A stretch of DNA of 64,000 bases from Isoetes taiwanensis (GCA_021234155.1 JAJEKV010000064.1:1362001-1426000); one strand, 5' to 3'; counted from the first letter of the stretch, positions 9,700-21,790 are shown. The notes: generated by a model from the letters alone, not told the origin. Numbers and translations: made by a program.

Positions 9700-10140
9700 A
9701 ATAATTCTTCACGAAAGTGACTCAAATTTGATCTCCTAATACGTTTTTGCATCTCCAATCTAATGGAAGAGACGGCATTAGATTTTATGAAGCCGTTTGT
9801 GAGATATAAGCTTTTCCCTTATAGATACCAGAAATCGTTTTTTAGCTTTTTTCACTATCAATCCTCTATGAAATGGTCTGAAACTTGACCTCCAAAGACA
9901 TTTTTGCATCACGAATCCAATGGAATAGACGGCATCAAATTCTGTATTGTAATTTGTAAGATATTAGGCTTTTACGGTAAAATATCAGAAATCGTTTTTT
10001 GGCCTCTTGCGGTGAAAATACTCAATGGATTTACCTGAAGCTTGGTGTTCTAGGACGTTTTTGTACTATGAATCCATAGGAACTGACGGCAATCCATTTT
10101 GTCAAGTAGGTTATGAGATATTGGCTTCTACTCTATGGCA
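9700..10140. repeat. Three diverged copies of a 157-bp tandem repeat
   Basis: The word AC(G/A)TTTTTG starts at 9741, 9898 and 10055, exactly 157 bases apart. Each copy also has AATGGAA(G/T)AGACGGCAT or a close variant, then a GAGATAT/AAGATAT-like word, and two have ATCAGAAATCGTTTTTT or the like. Copies are only moderately similar, so the array is old. The unit length is in the range of plant satellite repeats, but three copies are a short array. Confidence 0.7.
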
Positions 10141-11408
10141 ACCTTGATCGAATTTTTCATGATTGTGCTCAAAATATGCACAGGTAGAAGGTGCAATTTC
10201 ATAAAGGTTCTTAGTTTTGGATGCCGATTCCAATGAGCCATAGCTTGCTGTATTTGGTGAAGTAGATCAAATGCCACAAATGGAGTGCCGCTGCTGTTAC
10301 GAAGCATCGGGCTCATATCAAGAAATTTTAGCCGTTGATTGATTTTGACGGTCCTAATGGTCCAGGTCTTCTCATAGTGTCTATTTATTTACGTGCTTAA
10401 TATGTGATTCGCCAAAAATTGTACCCCACTAGCAATTTTGTACCCTCAAGTGCAATTTGAAGCATTATGCTTCTTTGCTCATCAAATTGGAACCTCTCTC
10501 ACGTTATAGCCTTAAAGTAGTAAACAAACATTTGCCCATTTTTATCAAATAAGGTGTAAATATAAGGAGTACCTAAGGCTGTAACTAGAGAACACAATAC
10601 TTTTCGTGTTCCTATTCATGAATACATGCAATCCACCAATGCAACATGTCAATATTTTTTAATCTCGTGCATATGTATATTATATTTTCTACATTTAAGT
10701 TCACTATCATAATACATGACAAGAGATCCTAATAAACCATCATGCAAAGACCTTGTACATAAATCAGCACTTGACCTTACTGGGAACCAAAATCCAATAA
10801 TGTAGCTGCTCAATCCAATGATGCCAAAACTAAAAATATTACCATGCACCATCTAGAATGTCTTGGTATTATTTTAACCCCTACACTAGGAACAAGGAGC
10901 TAGAACAGAAATGAAAACTCCTATCTAAACATATATAATCCAGTTTGATTTTTCCCGTTCACCTAAATATAAAACCTTATTTTCGTCCCGTCCTCAATGA
11001 ACTAAATTTAAATTGTTTTTCAAATCCGCTGCCAGACAAGATTGGCAGAATGAAGATGCTCTGCAAGTAATGCGATGCAGATGGACGCAGACGCAAGCTC
11101 CTCTTCGACACCGTTTCATGCAAATCAGTGCAAAAGATTGAGCAAGAGGAAACAAAAACAGGGGCATTTTTTGATGCAGAAAATTCAGAGTTTTGCGCTG
11201 TTTGTAGCCAAAGAGGGGAGGATATACTTAAAATCAAGATGCCTTCAGCAAGTTTTTCTGCCGTCGTAGCTTCTCTGCCGCCATAGCCCGTGGTCATGAA
11301 TGGCCAACGTGTTCCTTTGCTTCTATGCCGGAGAGCTAAATCTCTCTTATATTGCAGATCTGGAGCTAGTTGCAGATCACAGTGTTATGCTCTAGCACCG
11401 CACTCATG
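10141..11408. other. Spacer without supported gene
   Basis: Only short overlapping open frames are present (for example at 10977-11297 minus). None has a recognisable motif or splice structure. The stretch is AT-rich. Confidence 0.35.
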
Positions 11409-11410
11409 TA

Positions 11411-11520
11411 TGCCCCAGCCGGAATAACATCTCCATGAGCATAGTTTTGTTGGGTCTAAAGCTACGGCATGCTCCATCCGGAATAACATCTCCATGAGCA
11501 TAGATTTGCTGGGTCAAATT
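11411..11520. repeat. 59-bp tandem duplication
   Basis: The unit CCGGAATAACATCTCCATGA followed by GCATAG and a TTTG(T/C)TGGGTC end occurs at 11419 and 11478. The copies differ at a few bases. Confidence 0.75.
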
Positions 11521-11626
11521 CCGAGCCTCTGTTAATTGATCCACTGTTCTGCCACAATTTCTTGCTGTTTGCATCAAATGTTGAATGAAATGAGTGATGT
11601 TATTTTCAAATCCGCAAGCACAACAT

Positions 11627-11810
11627 CCTTAACACACTGCCCCTCAAGTTTATAGTGATCCAACGGTTCAGATCAATCTTGATCAGTGTGTTACTGGAGC
11701 TATAACACACTGCTACTACATAACACCCTAGGATGTTATGAAATGGACGGATCCAGATCAATTTTGATAATGATCGGATGGCCCAAAACTCTCGGGGCAG
11801 TGTGTTAAGG
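11627..11810. mobile_element. MITE with perfect 17-bp terminal inverted repeats
   Basis: The 184-bp element starts CCTTAACACACTGCCCC and ends with its exact inverse complement. Inside is ATCCAACGGTTCAGATCA on the left and GATCCAGATCAA on the right, a pairing style common in plant MITEs. If the TTAA at each end is a target duplication, the element proper is CACACTGCCCC...GGGGCAGTGTG. The superfamily is unresolved. A second fold-back starts two bases after it. Confidence 0.75.
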
Positions 11811-11812
11811 GC

Positions 11813-11957
11813 GATAACGCCCTGGCCCTCGGGTGTTACTTCAAAAAAAATTTTCGGGCCATCAAAATGGCTCGGGCGTGCGCTACGCGCACACCCTCGC
11901 CATTTTGATGGCCCTCAAATTTTTTTTTCAGTAACACCCTCGGCCCAGGGCGTTATC
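11813..11957. repeat. 145-bp fold-back with 71-nt arms and 3-nt loop
   Basis: The left arm begins GATAACGCCCTGG and the right arm ends CCAGGGCGTTATC. The arms pair along their whole length with roughly eight mismatches, meeting at GTGCGC-TAC-GCGCAC (around 11878-11892). Such a structure can be a MITE or a source of small RNA. I see no protein gene in it. Confidence 0.8.
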
Positions 11958-14054
11958 TACTCCATATCATCCGAGCAATACAAATTAGGGTTTTCAGCGC
12001 CTTTCTTTTCTGGTGGCGAGTGTTAGCAGTAGCTACAGATGTTCAATTCCATCACCAGGTATGGTTCCTACATTTTTGTTTGATGTGTACACCTTCAGGA
12101 TTTCTCTAGGTTGAGGATTTAAATAGATGCAAGTTCCAAGTTCCTTGCTTCGTGATAGCCCTGAGGTTGCAAATATCAGGGTTTTGAAGAAAATTCTTAC
12201 TTCACGTGAGCTTTATGCAAAGTAGACTTGCAGCTAAATTTAAGCCGAGCATTTGTATTTTGTTCTGTGTTTCATCTTCGGAAACGTCTTTGATGCAGGC
12301 TTCAGCTCCTGATGGCTTTAATGAACTGTGGCAGATAGTGGCATGCATAGCCTTTGTTTTTTACGATATGCTACATAAGAGTAAGATTTCCCCCCTTTTA
12401 GATATATCTGTGGCACATCATCCATGAATAATTAGTGTGGTAATGGTGAGATCAGGTGTGGAAATAGCCCCTGGATTATATTCTTTCACATAGAAAAATA
12501 AAATTCTGAGTAGCACTGGCTGGAAATAGTGAAAAAGTCAAGCCAGAAAAATAAAATTCTGATTAACACTGGCTGGACAATGAAAATCAAGCCAGCTCTT
12601 TGTCTGAAGATGTAGGCATAGGAAGAGGAAAGGCATAGGAAGAGGAAAAGATTTTAATAAGACTTATATTTTTCCAGAGCATGTCCATGTTAATCTAGAC
12701 TTATATCAATTAGGTAATTTCTTTTCCTCAATGGTTTCATGACTTCTAGTTTAGACCATGATTTATGCAGACGATTTTAAAGTAGAATTATGTATTTTGT
12801 TGTTTTCTCCTTGGTTGTCTTAGAGCGGCACTGCAGTATTTATTTGCCATGATCTATATGTAGGAAATTTGATATCTTTCCAAAGCCTATGGTCTTGAGG
12901 ATTTCAGGCTTTGAAAGATAGTTCGTTGATTATATCAGTGTACGTACAAGATCTTATATTGGTGGAATAAGATCTTACATAAAATTTTCTGGGAAGATGG
13001 AAATTGATGGGTGGATGAGGAAGATCATATTTGCCTCTCACATTTTTATGTTGAATATGAATTTAATTGTGTGGTCCATGACATTAATTGAGCTTGAAGA
13101 TATTGTATATCATGTAATCAAGAAAGTAACATTATTCAACAAGGGCTCCACGTCATAACTCCACATTGAAAAGTCTTTAAAACTAGGACAGTGGAGTACT
13201 TAGAGGAAAAGGAAAGGGAAATGTTTGCGGCTTTAAACAACAAAATGTAGCAGTCTATAAGATATTAAGGAACAATTGAAAATAACTAAGGAAGGCTGGT
13301 GACCTACATTTAACATGTTTAAAATTACTGCAGCACTAGCCTTGCTAGTTTAATACCCTAAATAGTTTAAGGCCCTAAAAACCATATTAATATAATATCA
13401 TATGCATGAAGAAGTTACTATTTACGAACCATTTAACCATTTATAATACCAGTCTACTCATGGGGAGACAAAGATATCTCTAATTCTAGTGTATTTCACA
13501 AATTGCATTAATAGATATATTGGTCATTCATAATAGGTCCAATTTCATAGGTTTGGAAAGGCAATTACTTTGTGTCGCCGCTTCTTAATCACAGATTACT
13601 TCCTTCTAGAATACAAGGTGAAAATTCGCAAGTCCAAATCATGCATGTTTTTAAACATGTTGACAACATGAATGAAGATAAATGTTCGCGGCGGCCTTGG
13701 CCGCCGCGATAAATTTCTTGTAGGACTAAAGTAAACCATCCATTTTTAACTAAAACATCCACATAAGTCACAATATATTAAAATGAATTCTCTGACTTTT
13801 TAGGAGTGTTTTTCTTTAAAATGTTCATAATAAAATCATTGACTAGATCACTCGTAGTACTGCTGAATTTTTGTTACTTTTTATGATGGTTTTGCTTGTG
13901 GATTACCATTTGCATTTGCGGGTTCACATTTTTATTTGTGTTTGGCAGGTTGGTATCCGTATGACTCTTAACAGGCTGTTCAGTCTTGCACTCTGATGTT
14001 TAAAGCAAAAGCAGCTCTGTTCAAAGCAAAAGCGGTTCTTGCAGTTTGTAGAGG
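11958..14054. other. Spacer with short repeats
   Basis: No gene can be supported. The stretch holds a 53-bp duplication (AGAAAAATAAAATTCTGA at 12492 and 12545), a 17-bp duplication (GGCATAGGAAGAGGAAA near 12613) and a 22-bp GC palindrome at 13687-13708 in AT-rich surroundings. Confidence 0.4.
13687..13708. repeat. 22-bp GC palindrome
   Basis: CGCGGCGGCC-TT-GGCCGCCGCG is a perfect inverted repeat with a two-base centre, in a region otherwise rich in A and T. It could be the core of a small fold-back element; no longer arms are convincing. Confidence 0.6.
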
Positions 14055-14669
14055 TGAGTTTGTGGTTCATGGGATGCTATGATTGCAGGACATCTTCAGC
14101 GTGGCCAATTTTTCATTGCACTAGAATGTTTAGGAAGGATGCACCAGGAAGGTATGGAGCCAACTAATTTTGTATTCTTAAGCATCCTAAAAGCATGTGC
14201 CTATATTGGGGAGGTAAGCCATGGCAGACTAGTGCACAATTGGGTAATTAGAAGTTGTTTTCATAAAGATGTGTTCATAGAGAGTACCTTAATTGATATG
14301 TATGCCAAATGTGGAAGTCTGGATGAAGCAGCTCGAGTCATTTGGTATCATGGGGTGCAATGATATCTGGATATGTCCAACATGGTGAAATTTTACTTTC
14401 TTCAGCTTGTTTCATGGAGATGCAACAAGAAGGCATCGAGCCAAATGTGGTGTGTTGGAATGCTGTAATAGCTGAATATTCTCAGCATGGTGACCGTCTT
14501 GTTGCTCTAGATTGTTTCTTAAAAATGCAATATGAAGGTGTGTAGCCAACTAATATAACGTTTTTTAAGCCTTTTGAATGCATGTGCTAGCTTAACAACA
14601 GTTGAACAAGGACGCCTTATTCATGAGCAGTTCATTCGCTCCAAAGTTGAATGCGGTATCATGGAATGA
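14055..14669 (+). pseudogene. Pentatricopeptide repeat (PPR) protein relic
   Basis: Successive 35-residue PPR motifs of the P-L-S type are readable: W-DAMIAGHLQRGQFFIALEC, HQEGMEPTNFVFLSILKACA, GRLVHNWVIRSCFHKDVFIE, STLIDMYAKCGSLDEAARV. A small deletion near 14340 changes frame, and the next motifs read VSWGAMISGYVQHG, MQQEGIEPNVVCWNAVIAEY and CFLKMQYEGV. They end at a TAG (14542). A further +1 shift gives SLLNACASLTTVEQGRLIHE up to about 14669. PPR proteins bind organellar RNA in mitochondria or plastids. This copy has at least two frame changes and one stop and has lost both ends, so it cannot be functional. Its consensus-like motifs resemble the PPR sets of seed-free plants. Confidence 0.85.
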
Positions 14670-16267
14670 GATGGTTGTTGGTTGCAACAATATGTTTTTA
14701 CACTGAAACCTCAGAGTCCATGTGTCTAGCTGGATCCTAGTCCAAGAGGAGCTCAACATCTAAGGAGTTAGTAATGCAAATGGCTACCATCACCTTCGCA
14801 AAATGTCAATGTCTTAAAATAGCAACTTTGATTGATTGTAAAAACATGACTTTCAAGTATGATTTAAGCCACTTCATCCTCCGGCCATGGAGGGCAACCC
14901 TCCGTGCACAGCACCTTGTTTACTTTGCCCGAGGTGATCGCGACCTATTTCATGGTCAAACGAGAAAATGAAATTTCTCTAATTAATGAAATCTTGCTTG
15001 GAAGGGGGGTCCTCCCTTTCTACTTGATCAGACCAGGGAGATGCAACTCGAAGTAGCCTTGGAATTGCGTATTTGGCAGGTTACAGTCATCTAAGAGCTT
15101 ATTCTAGCCCATCTGCAAAGTATGCACATGAGGGGAAGATGGAGCGGTCAACCTTGCCATTGTTTATAGCTAGCCCTGCCATTGTTATATCTCGGTCTAC
15201 TCTATCTTGAGACCCAGCCGTCAATCTACTTTTCCTATGAGTCTGAGTCTGGGTAAAAGCTTACATGTTTTACGATATGTTGATATCTATGATGGATTTA
15301 TGGTTGGATGGATGTGCTACCCTTCGTAGTAGTTTATTATGTTCTATTATTTGCCAATGCTGATGTTGTAGTATGCTTCCGTTGTTATAGGAGCCCATGT
15401 AGCAGACTATGCTGGATGGGGGATTTCCTATAGAGTATACGGTTGGGCGTCGTATCCTTTGTGGGGAGCGTCATAAGTTGTGTGACCAAATACTGAGAAT
15501 TAAGTAATAATCCAAGCATTACGGAAGGGCAGAAGAATACAAAGCACACATAAGTAGCTATTCAAAGGTCAGATAAGTTCATGTTCTAAATGCAAAATAA
15601 GAGAAGGATGTTCGTACATGATAGATATAGTTATCAAGAACGCTATTCCAAATGCATTCTCATTTCGAAACGCGTTCCCAAGGGTTCAATACTATGCGAG
15701 GTTCCAATTCCGGATGGTCTGTTACCGAGAATGCCATTTCGACCGACGTTCCCATTTTTGGGAATGCCATTCTCAATAAGGTTTTTGAATAGGAAACCAT
15801 TGATCAATTATTATTTGGCCCTTTTTCTTATTTCCTTTGTATTTGTTTCTTGCGTTGTAGCATCGGGCGCAGTTGGCAGTAGGATCTCAACCTATTTTTT
15901 TGCTGTCTACCTATTATAACAAACCATTTTTTGACTTTGGAATTTTTGGCCTGCCATTTTCATAGCCTCCATCATATCCGCCTAGCCTGCTACAACAGTG
16001 TAATAGCAACATTATACCATTTCACATTTGTCTTCCCTCACATAGTTTCAGAAGTGAGAAGATAATGCAGTTCAAAGATTCTTTGCGTTCTAGTAGATTT
16101 GTTGTATACATCCATATAAAACTATAGACAGAGTTCCATTGCTTTAGAACTGATCATTCTTCAGACATATGCTAGTATGGATGATGCATTAAGTGTGGAG
16201 AAAGAGGGCTATATAGGAAAGAATGACCAGCTTGCACTTTTTGCAAAGTTGTTGGACACTTTGAAGA
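14670..16267. other. Spacer without supported gene
   Basis: An open frame at 15590-15919 has no recognisable motif. The DNA there shows repeated GTTCCCA/GGAATGCC words, which suggests decayed repeat sequence rather than a protein gene. Confidence 0.35.
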
Positions 16268-17243
16268 TGATACGAATCAAAATTTTAGTACCAAAAAATT
16301 CGATTTGTATTCCCATCAAACCATCAGAGTACACAGAACAAGTACTGCCTCCCATGAGGCTATATACATGAAAGCCACATATACAGATAACAAGACGACA
16401 ACACAGATAACTATAGATACACGTATGCTCCGCCAGCTATCAAACAGCCTGCACAAGCTTCCACGTGTTAATAACATGCACAAGAGTTATCCAATAGTGT
16501 CAACATGAAGCAATGACTGGCGGACTGCAAGTACACACATATGGAATCCTCCACACGCACCATAGTATCTGCCAAGCAGATACACCCCGCTATATCTAGA
16601 CAGTACGTCGCTAGAACCCCCCCGCTGGTGGATCCAAAGTGAGGGAGAAATTGCAAGCATCATAAGGGCCCAGACTACTAGACTGTTGGTTCCGCAAGAC
16701 ACTGTCCCATACCAGCGACAAGCTTTATCTCACAAGTACCTTTGTCCCTATTCAGACAAGCCACGCTTATCTATAACTATGCCATGCACAATCCCTTGAG
16801 TAGCACTTACTGCTAATCCCAGTATCACTAAGACACTGTAATCATGGAGCATAGCTCCACCATAGACAATTTGCCCTCACTGGACTATTATACAAGACAT
16901 CGTCCCATACCGACATCGTCTATCTACCTCACCAGCACTCACAAGATAATCCAATAGGGGAAGTACACGCTTACCCTTACCGGAGAATAAGTAGAGGCCA
17001 GTGCTCAGTAGTAGATATAGACTAGCACTGCTCTAGCAAGGAGCAGCCCAGAACATGCCTAAGACTTCATTTAAGCTGATATCACAGAGCTAGCAAGAGA
17101 AAGAGCATCACAGTTCAGATGGCACCCGGATTCATGGTAGCATGATCTGCCATAAATGACTGTCACACCACCTGGTTTATTACAAGGGAGCTTAATTCAT
17201 TTTATGGTAAACAAAGGAGGGCAGTAACTAGCGCAGACCATCA
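16268..17243 (-). repeat. 3' LTR (976 bp)
   Basis: The repeat starts TGATACGAATCAAAATTTTA on the plus strand and ends GCGCAGACCATCA. It aligns along its length with 17618-18918 once the MITE at 18491-18800 is removed. Confidence 0.8.
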
Positions 17244-17560
17244 GACTGCTCCACAGCTGCACTAGCACCAGGTACATCCGGGTCCACCACCACAACTGCC
17301 GGAGACTTCCCTTTCTCCGCAGACTTCCCTAGGCCATTCGTGCCAGCAAGGGTCCCCAATACAGTTCTCATAGCAGTCTGGGTGTCTAATACAGCCTTGA
17401 GGCTCTGCCGCACCCCCAGCAGGTCCTTCCCCCACTTCGTCTGCAAGGTCTCCAGGTTCTTCTGGGTTTCCTATACGCGAGCAGCTAGCCCTCGTACATC
17501 AGGTTCCTCCTCCATAGGAGTCGCCTGTTCCACTACAGTATGTGCGCCTGCACTAGTCTC
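17228..17560 (-). pseudogene. gag-like N-terminal fragment
   Basis: From the ATG at about 17560 the frame reads MKRGETSAGAHTVVEQ, then EEEPDVRGLAARV, and meets a TAG at the point where a glutamine would be expected (V-stop-ETQKNLETLQTKW). It continues as a heptad-like coiled coil (LLGVRQSLKAVLDTQTAM) to a stop at 17228 inside the LTR edge. No capsid, zinc knuckle or pol remains. The N-terminal coiled coil is common in plant LTR-element gag proteins. Confidence 0.55.
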
Positions 17561-17617
17561 GCCGCGCTTCATCTCAGCTACTCCAGGTCCAAGCCGCCAC
17601 TCAGGCTCTGATACCAC

Positions 17618-18918
17618 TGGTACGAACCAAAATTTTAGTACCAAAAATTTCGATTTGTATTCTCATCAAACCATAAGAGTACACAGAATAAGTACTGCCT
17701 CCCACGAGGCTATATACATGAAAACCACGTACATAGGTAACAAGACGGCAACACAGATATATATAGACACAAGTATGCTCCGCCAGCTATCAAACAGCCT
17801 GCACAAGCCTCCACGTGTTAGTAACATGCACAAGAGTTATCCAATAGTGTCAACATGAAGCAATGGCTGGCAGACTGCAAGTACACACATATGGAATCCA
17901 CCACATGCACCATAGTATCTGCCAAGCAGATACACCCTGCCATATCTAGACAGTACGTTGTCTAGAACCCCCGCGCTGGTGGATCCAAAGTGAGGGAGAA
18001 ATTGCAAGCATCATAAGGGCCCAGGCTACTAGACGGTTGGTTCCGCATGCCACTGTCCCATACCAGCGACAAGCTTTACCTCACAAGTACCTTTGTCCCT
18101 ATTCAGACAAGCCACGCTTATCTATAACTATGCCATGCACAAAACTCCCTTGGATAGCACTTACGGCTAATCCCAGTATCACTAAGACACTGTAATCGTG
18201 GAGCATAGCTCCACCATGGACAACTTGCCCTCACTGGACTATTGATAGATATAAGACATCGTCCCATACCGACATCGTCTATCTACCTCACCAGCACTCA
18301 CAAGATAATCCAATAGGGGAAGCACACGCTTACCCTTACCGGAGAATAAGTAGAGGCCAATGCTCAGTAGTAGATATCGACTAGCACTGCTCTAGCAAGG
18401 AGCAGCCCAGAACATGCCTAAGGCTTCACTTAAGCTGATATCACAGTGCTAGCAAGAGAGAGAGCATCACAGTTCAGGGGGCACCCGGATCAGTGATGAC
18501 TTTATCATCCTCTAGCTGCTTCTAAACTATAGAAATGGTGGCGATTGTTTCCTATTTTTCCAACATTTTTATAGAAATGAATTTAGTAGAATTGGATCTT
18601 TTACCATAAAATTGAGGGTTTTACTGTAAAATGTCCATTAATTTGGCGAATCTACTATAATTGGGATGCAATATTATCAAATTTTGACGATTTTATGAAG
18701 TTTTTTAGTGTACGCATCCTAGTAAACTATCGAATCCAGATTTGAAAAAATGGTAAAATATAGCAACTTTACGAAGTTTCACACCTTAAAGTCATCACTG
18801 ACCCGGATTCATGGTAGCATGATCTGCCATAAATGACTGTCACACCACCCGGTTTATTACATGGGAGCTTAATTCATTTTATGGAACAAAGGAAGGCGGT
18901 AACTAGCGCAGACCATCA
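17618..18918 (-). repeat. 5' LTR, interrupted by a hAT MITE
   Basis: The repeat starts TGGTACGAACCAAAATTTTA next to the primer-binding site and ends GCGCAGACCATCA. Without the 310-bp MITE and its 8-bp duplication it is about 983 bp, matching the 976-bp partner. Confidence 0.8.
18491..18800. mobile_element. hAT-type MITE (310 bp) with 8-bp target duplication
   Basis: It starts CAGTGATGACTTTA and ends TAAAGTCATCACTG, a perfect 14-bp terminal inverted repeat. It is flanked by ACCCGGAT at 18483-18490 and 18801-18808. An 8-bp duplication with CAGTG ends is diagnostic of the hAT superfamily. It lies in the 5' LTR of the surrounding element and is absent from the 3' LTR, so it inserted later. No gene is inside. 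Confidence 0.93.
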
Positions 18919-21192
18919 GCATGAGCTTACCAGAATTAAGTTTTACACTGCACTGTCGTTTCATGTGCGCAAGTAACCCTTGCCTTTGAATCCTTGCTCA
19001 ATCCCTTATGCTACTTTCACGTCTCCATGCTTCTGGCGCCTCTCTCTCCTTTTCTGTAACAATTCCAGCCTCCCCTTATTCTGCCACCTCATCCCATTTG
19101 TTGGGAACCCCTGCCCACCTGACAGGGCCACGTGGCGGCATACAGCAGGGCCAACCATGCCAGAATATGTCCCGTGGCCACGGGTCTCACCTTAGGTCAA
19201 CCCTATATCACTGCAACAGCAGTCCGCTGGTGGCATCCCGATTTAAAGGGTGCTCACTATTTTTAAATGCAATGGTTTCTAAACCATTAAAGGTATTTAT
19301 AACCTTAGGTTAATCTAACATACTATATATTGCCTTGTTGTTATTTATTCCAAAGAGATACTCTTAATGGCCAAAGTTATTCCCCATAGCCATGCAACAA
19401 GAATAGAATCTATATCTATCTATATATAATAATAATGGCGTTTTATGATAGTTTGTGCGCGATCTTGACCTTTAATTTTGTTTTGTTTCACAACTTTTAT
19501 TCTGGGCCGTTTAAGTTTAATAGTTAGTTATTATTTTTGCCGAAACAACGTAAATAATTTTTGTGCCGTCTTGGCTGTTGGTCGAGATGTCTTTCCCCAA
19601 TTTTCATTAGTGGTTAGGTCTTCTTCGTCCTTCGGTGGTTGCTTGCCATGCTTTCTCTGAGGCATCTACGTCATAAGTTCTCATCTTTTATATGATCTTC
19701 TTCATTTCCCTAAATACTAATACATTTGTAGATACCACGCTATCGATTTGCTTAAAGAGGGGGGATTCTTCATGCGCGAGCCTCAGAAAAGGGACATGGT
19801 TTTGCACTGGACATATTTATCGTTCGGAAAAGGCTGGAACAGACCCACGATTCTCAAAAGCTTGCTATTTGATCCCCGCCATAGTTTGGCCTGGACATAT
19901 TTACGATTCTAGGAAAAGGTCACGGTTCTCAAAAGCTTAAAAAATGGTTTGAACTGCTTAGAAAATGAAATCATAGGCGGATTTATTCTCGATTTAGGCG
20001 GGCAATGAAGAATCATAGTTTTACCACCAAATCGTTCGAAGTTCATGGAGCCGCAGTATTATCCTCTCGGCTATGGGGATATGCACATGCTTCGGCGCTT
20101 TTGGACGAAAAGAGGTCTGGTCCGTTACACAATGCCCTCTGTGAATGGAGCATTCGGGCAAACATTTCCGGTTCTGGGTTTGTGCTTATCCCTTTACATT
20201 GCTTCTATGATATTATTCAAATTGCCTCTCAAGTACTTCGATTATGATCTAAGTGAATGGCAAATTAGCCGACACGTTTTTATGATTTATATAGTTGATC
20301 CGTAGAGCAAGATCTTGCATATGTATACATCATCACACTACAAAAAAAGGAGGCTTTTAACATCCTGCAAAAGCTTTGCCCTTAAATGTATAACGCCTAC
20401 AATTTGTTCTTTGTTCCCGAGAGTCATGCCATCTCTAATTTGAAGCGAGAATAGACAGGCTCACCGTTGATTTACTTGGTTCTTGACTATTTGAGAGTCC
20501 AATGGGATATCATAATGATACATATATTGAGGCCATTATATATTACGCCTTTATTTTTATGATGCACGTGCTCAAACTAATACTTAGGCATAAGTTTTTG
20601 CAAGTACAAAGAAACCTCCACACAATCTGGGGAATAAAATATATTCAGGAATGAATCCAAAGCTCCAAAATGTACATTTCTGTCCATTTTAATCAGGTCG
20701 AAATATGCTTGCATATATTAGAAGAGTGATTCAGATATTGATTTTGCTTGAATTCGACCTATGTTTTAAGTACAACTCAAGTAACTTGGGTGTTTGCTGA
20801 AGGTTAGTGCCTATCAAGTTTTATCTAGATATGCTCTGCACTTTAAGATTCTACATTCTCAAGTCTACTAAGAGTTAGATGCTGATTCTATATTCTCAAA
20901 TCTATTAGAGTTAGATGCTTGCATACAATGCTATTTTCAACCTTCATTGATATGATTTGTTGCAGCATATGCTTTTCATGGAAATGGAGAGAGACTTTCA
21001 ATAGTTTTGGGACGTTGCAATTAGAAGAAGTGAAGTCTTATAATCACTTTAGAGTGCATCCTAGACAATAGATCAAATATGAATCAAATACATATGTTGC
21101 CTATTATATGATAGGATGCGGAACAAGAGCATATGCAGACGCCTTTTAATCATTTACTCTGCCTGAAGCCCTGCCTTTGCAAGTTTGTCCAT
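18919..21192. other. Spacer with a possible CACTA-like end
   Basis: No gene is supported. The frames at 20005-20305 overlap and match no family. At 20336 the sequence CACTACAAAAAAAGGAGG looks like the 5' terminus of a plant CACTA transposon, but no partner end was found. The words TGGACATATTTA...TTCTCAAAAGCTT occur twice between 19807 and 19940. Confidence 0.4.
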
Positions 21193-21345
21193 TCTGGGAA
21201 GGGACTCGCAATAGACACAAAACCGGCTCATTCATCACAGCAGCAGTATACAATGGTTGGAAGAATAGAGAGGGGTAGCCGACCATAGGAACAATATCGG
21301 ACTACCCCATAAAAAGAAATGTGCACAGGCAACATAGAAGGGCAA

Positions 21346-21424
21346 TGGCGACAACTTCTCACCGGGATAAAAAACCCCGCCCTTTCGGGTTTTCGAGGAA
21401 AACCCTAATGAGAAATGGTCGCCA
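21346..21424. repeat. Conserved hairpin with 17-nt arms (locus 2 copy)
   Basis: The arm TGGCGACAACTTCTCAC (21346-21362) pairs with 21408-21424 (14 of 17 positions). The arms differ from those of the 8165 copy at four places, and each change is matched on the opposite arm. Confidence 0.7.
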
Positions 21425-21790
21425 ACAACCTTGAATGTGATGCCTGGAAAACCGAAGAAGATGGAGGGACGGCGAACCAAAAGATAGCAGGACCCCAGAG
21501 GACGGCAGAAGCCCCAAATGTGTTGCCTGGAGAACCGAAAAAGATGACGTGCTGGCGAACACAAATCTAGCAAGACCCCAGAAGATGGCGGAAGCCGGAG
21601 AGACGAAGGAGACGTGTCGATGGCGAAGTCGAAAAAGCAGGACCCCCAAACGACTGCAAAAAACCTGCAGCAACTCAAAAGAACCCTAAAAATACCCGTA
21701 AATGGTTAGAAAGAACTAACATGCATGGCATGGACAAGGCAAGCCGCACAATCAACCCCTACAAAGAAGAGCAAATTAGAACATAAAAAT

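Larger units (their letters stand above)
16268..18918 (-). mobile_element. Internally deleted LTR retrotransposon (two long LTRs, 374-bp interior)
   Basis: Two direct repeats of about 980 bp flank a 374-bp interior. The right repeat is the 5' LTR. On the minus strand its end is followed by the methionine-tRNA primer site TGGTATCAGAGCC (17616-17604 region). The interior keeps only the start of a gag-like frame. The rest of gag and all of pol are gone, so mobility would need proteins from another element. The polypurine tract is not evident at the inner edge of the left LTR, so the deletion may have removed it. A clear 5-bp target duplication is not seen; ATGA at both outer edges is a weak candidate. 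Confidence 0.8.

Noticed and set aside
15590-15919. 109-codon frame at 15.6 kb as a gene
   Set aside because: No motif, no splice context, and the DNA shows repeated GTTCCCA/GGAATGCC words.
17340-17858. 172-codon plus-strand frame
   Set aside because: It crosses from the gag fragment into the LTR in antisense and has no motif.
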